Positions 38,084 through 42,952 of a stretch of DNA of 42,952 bases are shown here, piece after piece. Positions within the stretch are counted from its first letter, which is position 1; each line of letters starts with the position of its first letter. This stretch comes from a virus, in IMG/VR virus record IMGVR_UViG_3300036398_001959, positions 1 to 42,952 of that record; one strand, 5' to 3'. The position numbers and the translations under genes are program-made. The notes beneath the pieces are model-generated. The model worked only from the letters and a program-made list of their open reading frames with translations. It did no database searches and was not told the DNA's origin.

Positions 38084-38713
38084 ATGGGTATATCTAAAAT
38101 AAATAATGTATTTGCTGATGAAGAATTATCACTTATTGATAGCATTATTAATAATAAATACATACCAAGAACCGAAACTGGTGAGTATATTGCATTTGAC
38201 TGGGAGTTTCATGCTGGAATAGATAATAATCTTGGAAGACTCCAGTTTAATCTATCAGATCATTTTAAAAATCCCAACACATCCATCAATCAAAGGCTAT
38301 TGGATATTGCATCAGAAGCCTTTTACTCTGACTGCCAACTTCCCTGGTCGATTAATAATGTACTATATGCAGAGTATAGTGGTAAGTACGGCATGCCCAA
38401 CCTTCCACCGCATTTTGATGGGGAGATAAGTGATATCATAATTAACTATCAGTTTACTTCTAATACATCTTGGGACATAGGTATAGGCACAGACTTATAT
38501 AAACTAGAAAACAATTCGGCAATAGTCTTTAATGCCAACGAGCATATCCACTGGAGACCACATAAGACTTTTAGTAACGATGAGTATGTTAAGATGATAT
38601 TTTTTAGGTTTTTTACTAATCCGCCAACAGATTATTCGCACAAGACTTTATCACAAGATAACGAAGTGTTTAAAGATGCTATCGCTATTAGAGATAGGCT
38701 AATTCAGGATTAA
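38084..38713 (+). CDS. 2OG-Fe(II) oxygenase-like protein (paralogue B)
   Basis: 209 aa. Ligands His110-x-Asp112 (PPHFDG) and His156 in EHIHWRPH; SNTSWDIGIG between them. Same residue numbers, length and motif order as the product of 4034-4672, so the two are paralogues although 34 kb apart. Convergent 4-base overlap with the sulfotransferase-like gene. Leaderless start. Substrate unknown. Confidence 0.65.
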   Translation: MGISKINNVFADEELSLIDSIINNKYIPRTETGEYIAFDWEFHAGIDNNLGRLQFNLSDHFKNPNTSINQRLLDIASEAFYSDCQLPWSINNVLYAEYSGKYGMPNLPPHFDGEISDIIINYQFTSNTSWDIGIGTDLYKLENNSAIVFNANEHIHWRPHKTFSNDEYVKMIFFRFFTNPPTDYSHKTLSQDNEVFKDAIAIRDRLIQD

Positions 38714-39261
38714 AAATTGCCTTGTATGTACGATCTTATTTCAAAGCCTAGGTATTTTTCTATAGCATCTAACTCAGTCTTATCTATGAATAAACCCTCA
38801 TAAGTAAATTGCTCAATGTTAAATGATTTTATTTCTGATTGTATTTTTTTAACATCTTCAAGTTGCTCTTCATACTTATCTGAGATAATCTTTTTATACT
38901 CTTCCTCAGAAAGTTTATGTGCTTTTTGACCTTTACGCCATGAGTTAAAGTGACTTGCTACAAGATAACTTTTAGTAGTCTCTTCTGTATTATTTCTTGT
39001 CAAACCAATAACCTTATCAAACATTGAAAATAGTGTATTTGGATCCGATAACTCTTCCATACGATAAAACCAATTGCCAACTATCTTTACAACTATATTA
39101 TCTGTATCTTTAAGAAGTTTATAATCATCAGCAAGGGTAGAGCCAGTTGTAGGGCTATCCCTAAATGGCTCATTTATAATCATTAAATCTGAACTATATC
39201 CTATAGCCCTTAGTAGGCTTGTTGACCCAGACCTTGCTTGCGCTACAATTAAAACCTTCAA
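38710..39261 (-). CDS. Sulfotransferase-like P-loop protein
   Basis: 183 aa from TTG 39261. KVLIVAQARSGSTSLLRAIG is the PAPS-binding 5' P-loop region (x-x-x-RSGST) of sulfotransferases; KVIGLTRNNTEETTKSYLVA resembles the 3'-phosphate block (xxLxRNP/NxEE), where Arg and the following Ser would contact PAPS. Likely sulfates a glycan. The start overlaps the upstream micro-ORF stop (TTGA); a longer TTG 39273 start has no ribosome site. Confidence 0.75.
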   Translation of the reverse strand: MKVLIVAQARSGSTSLLRAIGYSSDLMIINEPFRDSPTTGSTLADDYKLLKDTDNIVVKIVGNWFYRMEELSDPNTLFSMFDKVIGLTRNNTEETTKSYLVASHFNSWRKGQKAHKLSEEEYKKIISDKYEEQLEDVKKIQSEIKSFNIEQFTYEGLFIDKTELDAIEKYLGFEIRSYIQGNF

Positions 39262-39332
39262 CTCGCACACCAAATATTGTTATCACTCATGGTTTGGTGG
39301 CTTTCCCAAAATAGTGGGTCTTTCTTTGACAT
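39258..39332 (-). CDS. Possible micro-protein, 24 aa
   Basis: MSKKDPLFWESHQTMSDN begins after GTGCGGG and ends with WCAS at a TGA overlapping the sulfotransferase TTG. Coding status is tentative and rests on the stop-start overlap. Confidence 0.4.
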   Translation of the reverse strand: MSKKDPLFWESHQTMSDNNIWCAS

Positions 39333-39354
39333 CCCGCACTTTTTGCATTCGTTC

Positions 39355-39471
39355 TTATTCAAAGTCTACCTGGCTTTCAAAGATATCTGGCTTAGTCTCC
39401 ATAGCACCGCAGGTAGCACAAGTAACCTGACCATCTAGGTCTAGGCTAAAATCACAACTATGAGTATTCAT
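39355..39471 (-). CDS. Leaderless Cys-containing protein, 38 aa
   Basis: HSCDFSLDLDGQVTCATCGA gives Cys6, Cys18 and Cys21, a partial zinc-binding pattern that His4 could complete; the acidic end is DIFESQVDFE. First gene of the sulfotransferase unit, with a consensus promoter. Confidence 0.6.
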   Translation of the reverse strand: MNTHSCDFSLDLDGQVTCATCGAMETKPDIFESQVDFE

Positions 39472-39477
39472 GTATCA

Positions 39478-39506
39478 ACTATACCATTATCATCCCTAAA
39501 TGTCAA
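39478..39506 (-). promoter_or_regulatory. Leaderless promoter for 39355-39471
   Basis: TTGACA (39506-39501), 17-base spacer, TGGTATAGT (TATAGT 39483-39478), 6 bases (TGATAC), ATG 39471. Confidence 0.8.
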
Positions 39507-39512
39507 AATTAA

Positions 39513-39521
39513 TGATATAAT
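39513..39521 (+). promoter_or_regulatory. Leaderless extended -10 for 39528 gene
   Basis: TGATATAAT, 6 bases (GATCTT), ATG 39528. No ribosome site. Confidence 0.7.
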
Positions 39522-39527
39522 GATCTT

Positions 39528-39920
39528 ATGACTAATTCAATTGTAAATGCAGGAACAATAACAGGCTCAGGAAACATTATGGGAAATGCTGGAGCAACAT
39601 TTTCTAGAACCTTAAGCATATCAACCGTTAATCTTAATGATGTTGGCTATGACGCAGAATTTACTAACAATACAATGTTCTTTAATAATTCTTTCCCTCC
39701 ATACTTAACAGATTATATGCCAGAAAGCACTCCACTTCTAATAACAGTTAGCGGACTTATCGGTGATAGTATAGCAATGAATGGTCAGACATTTACAGTT
39801 ATGAGAGTAAACCAGACAATTGTTGACGTATCTGGATTTGCTGCTTTTATTAGTACACATGGCCTTAATGGAACTCATGCTTACGAAAAGTATGATCATA
39901 CATGGAACTGGAACTCCTAA
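39528..39920 (+). CDS. Short beta-rich virion-like protein, 130 aa
   Basis: The N-terminus NAGTITGSGNIMGNAGATFS is Gly/Asn-rich and followed by beta-strand patterns (LLITVSGLIGDSIAMNG, TFTVMRVNQTIVDVSG) as in fibre or decoration proteins. The ITGSG motif recurs at the end of the 40528 protein. Followed after 9 bases by the third 2OG oxygenase. A tail-fibre accessory role is inferred. Confidence 0.6.
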   Translation: MTNSIVNAGTITGSGNIMGNAGATFSRTLSISTVNLNDVGYDAEFTNNTMFFNNSFPPYLTDYMPESTPLLITVSGLIGDSIAMNGQTFTVMRVNQTIVDVSGFAAFISTHGLNGTHAYEKYDHTWNWNS

Positions 39921-39929
39921 AGGATAAAG

Positions 39930-40508
39930 TTGTTTATCTATGATGATAACTTTTTAAGTTTAGATCAGATTCTTGAAGTAAGCCAAGCAGTAACAAAAAA
40001 TAATAAAAATATTATTTGGCATACCCTTGAAAATACAAGCGGTATACGCCAATATCTAAAGTTAAAAAATAATAATATAACGGTATCAGAAGATAAGCAA
40101 CACTCTCATGCAGCATCTTTTAATAACAAAAAGATGTCAGATATCCATGAAATTGGCAGCAATATCCTAAACACTTTTGCTAAAAAACACGGGATAGAGG
40201 TAAAAGAAACTTTAAGAATTAAGGCAAACATCTTAAATAAAACAGATAAACAAGATCATATACACCCACCCCATGTAGATATGACCACACCACATATGGT
40301 TTTATTATACTATGTAAATGACTCAGATGGGGATACAATAATCTTTCATCAAAAGCACTCATCTGATCAAGACCCAGTACTTACGGTTAACAGGTCAATC
40401 TCTCCAAAGGCTGGATCAGCAATAATGTTTGATGGTTTGACTTATCACTCATCATCTTCCCCTCAATATACAGAAGAAAGAATAGTAATCAATATTAATT
40501 TCATTTAA
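39930..40508 (+). CDS. 2OG-Fe(II) oxygenase (third copy, prolyl-hydroxylase-like)
   Basis: 192 aa. DHIHPPHVDM contains His115-x-Asp117, MFDGLTYHSS the distal His173, and EERIVININF Arg184, the 2-oxoglutarate-binding arginine: the complete HxD...H...R set. VLLYYVNDSDGDTIIFH is the typical strand between. TTG start with AAAGGAT 5 bases upstream. The setting among virion-like genes, including a collagen-like repeat protein, raises the idea of proline hydroxylation of that protein; unproven. Confidence 0.8.
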   Translation: MFIYDDNFLSLDQILEVSQAVTKNNKNIIWHTLENTSGIRQYLKLKNNNITVSEDKQHSHAASFNNKKMSDIHEIGSNILNTFAKKHGIEVKETLRIKANILNKTDKQDHIHPPHVDMTTPHMVLLYYVNDSDGDTIIFHQKHSSDQDPVLTVNRSISPKAGSAIMFDGLTYHSSSSPQYTEERIVININFI

Positions 40509-40512
40509 AATA

Positions 40513-40521
40513 TGATACAAT
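40513..40521 (+). promoter_or_regulatory. Leaderless extended -10 for 40528 gene
   Basis: TGATACAAT, 6 bases (AGTTTT), ATG 40528. Confidence 0.65.
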
Positions 40522-40527
40522 AGTTTT

Positions 40528-40764
40528 ATGGCATTTCCACCAAATTATCAAGGCCTTTATAATAACGGAGTATCCTATCCACTTGGAGCAACCGTTCTCA
40601 CAGATGGCAACCCATACGGAATTAACGGAGCATATTACATCAGAGTTACAAATGGTGGAAACCCAGGATATGCTCCAGGATATACAGACAATTGGGAAAT
40701 ATACACCATGCCTAAAGGTATAGACGGCGCTGGATCAATTACAGGTTCAGGCGAAATCTCTTAA
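40528..40764 (+). CDS. Small carbohydrate-binding/tail-type protein, 78 aa
   Basis: FPPNYQGLYNNGVSYPLGAT followed by YYIRVTNGGNPGYAPGYTDN and WEIYT resembles the small ~50-residue binding modules (YxxGxxY...W) seen at ends of phage fibre and chitinase-type proteins. The end GAGSITGSGEIS repeats ITGSG of the 39528 protein. Likely a virion or adhesion component. Confidence 0.6.
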   Translation: MAFPPNYQGLYNNGVSYPLGATVLTDGNPYGINGAYYIRVTNGGNPGYAPGYTDNWEIYTMPKGIDGAGSITGSGEIS

Positions 40765-40776
40765 TATACTTTATAA

Positions 40777-40785
40777 TGGTATAAT
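40777..40785 (+). promoter_or_regulatory. Leaderless extended -10 for collagen-like gene
   Basis: TGGTATAAT, 6 bases (GTTTAA), GTG 40792. A second TATAAT at 40772-40777 overlaps upstream. Confidence 0.7.
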
Positions 40786-40791
40786 GTTTAA

Positions 40792-41667
40792 GTGACTGTC
40801 AGAACTATCGAGTACCTTTTAAATAAATTTGGAGCGGGTAAATCTCCAGGATCTTCGGAATATGTTGATCTTATTGATACCCTTGCCGATGATAGAAATG
40901 CTGTGTATTTTTCAGCAACTGCCCCAGAAGATACTGGTGCTAATCCTGTTTGGTTTAATACCAGCACAAATGTGCTAAGTGTATATGATGGCGAGTGGAT
41001 TACAGCAGGTGGTGCTGAAGGTCCCCAAGGTCCCCAAGGTATACAGGGTGAAACTGGGGCAACAGGTGCTACAGGGGCAACAGGCAGTGCAGGAGCAACT
41101 GGTCCGCAAGGACCTGCTGGCGGAATAATGGCTCTTCCAATGTATTCTGGATCATGGTACAGAACACAAAATCCTAACAATTCTTCTAACAATTTTACAT
41201 TAAACAGAACTTATTTTTCTCCTATATATATACCAACAACTACAACAGTTGATAGAATTGCAGCAAGAACCCATACAAACTCGCCTGGAACTTCTGTTAT
41301 AAGGTTAGGAATATATAATTCTGACTCTAGTGGAAAACCATCAACTGTTCTGTTGGATGCTGGCACTGTAACTGTAACCGCAACTTCAACTACATATCCA
41401 ATTACAATTTCTCAATCACTTTCAGCAGGTTTTTATTGGCTTGCTTTAAATATTCAGTCTTCAACTCTTGCAAATGTTCCTCTAAATGGAACAGGAAACA
41501 CCTATTCAGTCAATCCCTTGTTAGGTGGAATCGGAGATATATCATATACCAATGGTATTGTTCAAGGATTTCAAATACCAACCTTAGATGTTTCAGGTGG
41601 TTTTACCACAGCGTCATCTCTTACTACTACTACTGCAATTCCATATGTCCAGATTAGGGCATTGTGA
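40792..41667 (+). CDS. Collagen-like fibre protein
   Basis: 291 aa from GTG. N-terminal domain about 1-75 with RTIEYLLNKFGAGKSPGSSE (a phage neck-binding-like start) and NPVWFNTSTNVLSVYDGEW; then about 11 Gly-x-y triplets (GPQGPQGIQGETGATGATGA) forming a trimeric collagen-like stalk; then a beta-rich receptor-binding C-terminal domain of about 180 residues (IRLGIYNSDSSGKPSTVLLD; LSAGFYWLALNI). Typical minor tail fibre plan. Leaderless. Confidence 0.85.
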   Translation: MTVRTIEYLLNKFGAGKSPGSSEYVDLIDTLADDRNAVYFSATAPEDTGANPVWFNTSTNVLSVYDGEWITAGGAEGPQGPQGIQGETGATGATGATGSAGATGPQGPAGGIMALPMYSGSWYRTQNPNNSSNNFTLNRTYFSPIYIPTTTTVDRIAARTHTNSPGTSVIRLGIYNSDSSGKPSTVLLDAGTVTVTATSTTYPITISQSLSAGFYWLALNIQSSTLANVPLNGTGNTYSVNPLLGGIGDISYTNGIVQGFQIPTLDVSGGFTTASSLTTTTAIPYVQIRAL

Positions 41668-41677
41668 TTTTTTATTT

Positions 41678-41760
41678 TAGGCGGGTAAGTTCGGCGCAAA
41701 ATAGAGTTAATAAACCCACCTAAGCCCGACACGGGCTATATCGGTTAATATCCACCTAAG
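41678..41760. other. Structured convergent intergenic region
   Basis: TAGGCGGGT (41678-41686) can pair with ACCCACCTA (41714-41722, one mismatch), and AGCCCG-ACA-CGGGCT (41723-41737) is a perfect 6-bp hairpin. CCACCTAAG occurs twice (41717-41725 and 41752-41760). Between convergent operons, it may be a bidirectional terminator, though no T-run directly follows the hairpin on either strand. Confidence 0.45.
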
Positions 41761-41948
41761 CACACATTCCTAGTATGATATAGCCTGCTGCTTATCAAAG
41801 TTTTGCGGGATGGAGCATAGATAACCTCATCACAAGGACAATGCCAAGACCATTCCTTACCAAAGAAGTCATATACTGCACCCTTGGCATTAGCATACTT
41901 CTTGGTTACAAAGGTTTGGAATGGATCTGGGATTTCTAGGTTAATCAT
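41745..41948 (-). CDS. Small protein with CPC motif, 67 aa
   Basis: IPDPFQTFVTKKYANAKGAV, then SWHCPCDEVIYAPSRKTLIS and a final Cys near the C-terminus. Last gene of the right-hand minus operon, overlapping the preceding gene. Similar small CPC proteins occur in actinophages as I recall; function unknown. Confidence 0.6.
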   Translation of the reverse strand: MINLEIPDPFQTFVTKKYANAKGAVYDFFGKEWSWHCPCDEVIYAPSRKTLISSRLYHTRNVCLGGY

Positions 41949-42144
41949 TTATATTAGATACCTCAACAGGAAATACATATTTTGTTTTATTCTGTATAGC
42001 AGCAGAAATCCTTCTTCCACCAACCTTCATAACAGGCTTAGACTTCATAGGCTTACGCTTGCCTTTGATTTTTCTTCCTTGCCTATGCATATTTCTTGTG
42101 GTAGAAAGTTGTGTAACAAATAGGTTGGGCTCTGTGTTTGTCAT
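41941..42144 (-). CDS. Very basic small protein, 67 aa
   Basis: MHRQGRKIKGKRKPMKSKPV and KVGGRRISAAIQNKTK give a strong positive charge; probably nucleic-acid-binding. Overlaps both neighbours. No family recognised. Confidence 0.6.
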   Translation of the reverse strand: MTNTEPNLFVTQLSTTRNMHRQGRKIKGKRKPMKSKPVMKVGGRRISAAIQNKTKYVFPVEVSNIND

Positions 42145-42401
42145 TTATTACATCCAAGATGCCTAGTCTTTTTATTATTCTTATTCCAAAGAATCTCTGT
42201 GCCAGCCTTAATACCACTATTACAGACAAAGCATGTGCCATTATACTGACTTACAATCTTGACCCATTTAGGACCTTTAATGCTTTCTTTGGGCAGCGCC
42301 TTAAGTTCTTTCTTTCTGGCTGGGGTTAGAATGTTTCCATCGCCATCATATTTTACCCTATTAAACTTATTGTTCTTAGTTCTGACCTGTCTGATAGACA
42401 T
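42141..42401 (-). CDS. Basic zinc-binding protein, 86 aa
   Basis: Basic N-terminal half (ARKKELKALPKESIKGPKWV) then CFVCNSGIKAGTEILWNK and a TRHLGCNK end: Cys-x2-Cys...His-x2-Cys as in small phage zinc fingers that recall PARP-type or HNH-associated zinc domains. No nuclease motif seen. Confidence 0.65.
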   Translation of the reverse strand: MSIRQVRTKNNKFNRVKYDGDGNILTPARKKELKALPKESIKGPKWVKIVSQYNGTCFVCNSGIKAGTEILWNKNNKKTRHLGCNK

Positions 42402-42407
42402 ACAAAC

Positions 42408-42545
42408 CTATCTCTCGATCATGATCCAGACCCAGAATAGGTCTAGGTTTATGGAATAGCGCTCAATGCTAAAGCCTAGCCCAAAGCGCTTGAAGGAACC
42501 ACCGTAGTGGACCCATGTGTTCTTTATCTTAACTTCCTTATACAT
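42408..42545 (-). CDS. Conserved small phage protein, 45 aa
   Basis: TWVHYGGSFKRFGLGFSIER followed by INLDLFWVWIMIE alternates beta strands; this short aromatic protein type is frequent in actinophages and marine phages as I recall. Starts 8 bases inside the upstream gene. Confidence 0.6.
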   Translation of the reverse strand: MYKEVKIKNTWVHYGGSFKRFGLGFSIERYSINLDLFWVWIMIER

Positions 42546-42744
42546 TTACCAACTCCTTCTCAATAGCCTCAATGGTCGGGCATGGATAAAGCCAGCCATC
42601 ACAGGCAATACAGTTGCTTCCCCACTCACCATTAGGCAGGGTAATCTCTTGCTCTTTATGTAACTCTACTACTGCTAGCAAGGCCATATATGTACTGGTA
42701 TGACCAGACCACTCGATAGTTCTTAGTAGTTTATTATGGTCCAT
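42538..42744 (-). CDS. Conserved small phage protein, 68 aa, leaderless
   Basis: TYMALLAVVELHKEQEI, then SNCIACDGWLYPCPTIEAIE: Cys-x2-Cys...Cys near the C-terminus with the YPCPTIxAI ending seen in many actinophage small proteins as I recall. First gene of the right-hand minus operon; consensus promoter with no leader. Confidence 0.7.
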   Translation of the reverse strand: MDHNKLLRTIEWSGHTSTYMALLAVVELHKEQEITLPNGEWGSNCIACDGWLYPCPTIEAIEKELVNV

Positions 42745-42750
42745 ATATAC

Positions 42751-42779
42751 AGCATATCAAATTTTGCGGGGGAAGTCAA
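42751..42779 (-). promoter_or_regulatory. Leaderless promoter of the right-hand minus operon
   Basis: TTGACT (42779-42774), 17-base spacer, TGATATGCT (TATGCT 42756-42751), 6 bases (GTATAT), ATG 42744. The -35 sits just beyond the stop codon of the next upstream gene. Confidence 0.8.
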
Positions 42780-42783
42780 GGCT

Positions 42784-42951
42784 CTAAAGTCTAAGAAAAT
42801 TCTCAGCCAAGAAGTCTCTATAATTTATCTCAGTACCATAGTAATCAATCATATGGTCTGGTGAGAAGTTATAGTCCTTAAAACTATTGCCATGGAAGGC
42901 TGCATTAAATGATTTAGATACACTTGGGCTTGAATATACTGTTGTAACAAA
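42784..42951 (-). CDS. Partial CDS, C-terminal end only
   Basis: An open minus-strand frame runs in from the right edge and ends at TAG (42786-42784). The visible 55 residues include SPSVSKSFNAAFHGNSFKDY and MIDYYGTEINYRDFL. Amino-acid usage looks coding. Too short to assign; the 5' part lies outside the window. Confidence 0.6.
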   Translation of the reverse strand, partial: FVTTVYSSPSVSKSFNAAFHGNSFKDYNFSPDHMIDYYGTEINYRDFLAENFLRL

Positions 42952-42952
42952 T

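Noticed and set aside
39283-39348. 21-codon minus-strand frame starting at 39348
   Set aside because: It competes with a 24-codon frame whose stop overlaps the sulfotransferase start; no ribosome site and no conserved pattern.
1-42952. Integrated prophage or plasmid origin
   Set aside because: No integrase, excisionase, attachment-site repeats or plasmid replication gene seen; the tRNA cluster is phage-like and internal.

Overview
The window looks like a segment of a large, low-GC, tailed double-stranded DNA phage of an actinobacterium. The phage evidence is a TerS/TerL packaging pair, a phage-type replication and recombination block, DUF3310, an endolysin, a tRNA cluster, a collagen-like fibre protein and dozens of small overlapping genes. 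The actinobacterial evidence is a WhiB-like Fe-S regulator (27594-27875), a DUF7455-type protein (24291-24515) and extensive use of leaderless gene starts. A planktonic freshwater or marine host is an inference from the AT-rich composition and the gene repertoire. No integrase or attachment site is seen. Neither end of the window is a natural end: a DNA polymerase III alpha gene is cut at the left edge and an unrecognised gene is cut at the right edge.

Layout. (1) 1-10.9 kb, plus strand, one compact array with overlapping stops and starts: DnaE (partial), a RecA-like protein, zinc-ribbon proteins, a PD-(D/E)XK resolvase-like protein, a 2OG-Fe(II) oxygenase-like protein, a Cas4-like Fe-S nuclease, a RuvC-like nuclease, DUF3310, TerS and TerL. 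(2) 10.9-18.3 kb: exported and membrane proteins (Sec-secreted coiled-coil protein, PA14/FN3 protein, two holin-like proteins, a subtilase-like exported protein) with Hsp20, a methyltransferase and an HslV/20S-like peptidase; several transcription units have visible promoters. (3) 18.3-24 kb: two SGNH-hydrolase-like proteins and a NodU/CmcH-type carbamoyltransferase linked by two related micro-ORFs, then a second Hsp20 with a leader like the first, and the CHAP endolysin. (4) 24-30.7 kb: small conserved genes (FmdB, DUF7455, SNase, thioredoxin, a head-protein-like domain, WhiB), two mini luciferase-like monooxygenases, a XapX-type protein and a Lys/Ala-tailed membrane protein, closed by a strong terminator. 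(5) 30.7-39.3 kb, both strands: glycosyltransferases, two Methyltransf_24 proteins, a Stealth-like protein, four tRNAs with their own promoter, a nine-gene minus-strand operon of tiny proteins, a third luciferase-like protein, a second 2OG oxygenase-like protein and a sulfotransferase-like protein. (6) 39.5-41.7 kb: short virion-like proteins, a third 2OG oxygenase and a collagen-like fibre. (7) 41.7-42.95 kb: a minus-strand operon of small basic or zinc-binding proteins.

The main unexpected signal is regulatory. Twelve genes on both strands have a -10 hexamer (often TGnTAnnnT) ending exactly 6 bases before the start codon, with no ribosome-binding site, so their transcripts should begin at the start codon. 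Three pairs are divergent with only 37-56 bp between start codons. By contrast, the left array and the lysis and exported-protein region use Shine-Dalgarno starts. The main metabolic surprise is three compact homologues of SsuD-type flavin-dependent luciferase-family monooxygenases, alongside three 2OG oxygenases, a carbamoyltransferase, glycosyltransferases, methyltransferases and a sulfotransferase. Together these suggest a system that modifies a glycan, cell-surface or virion component.
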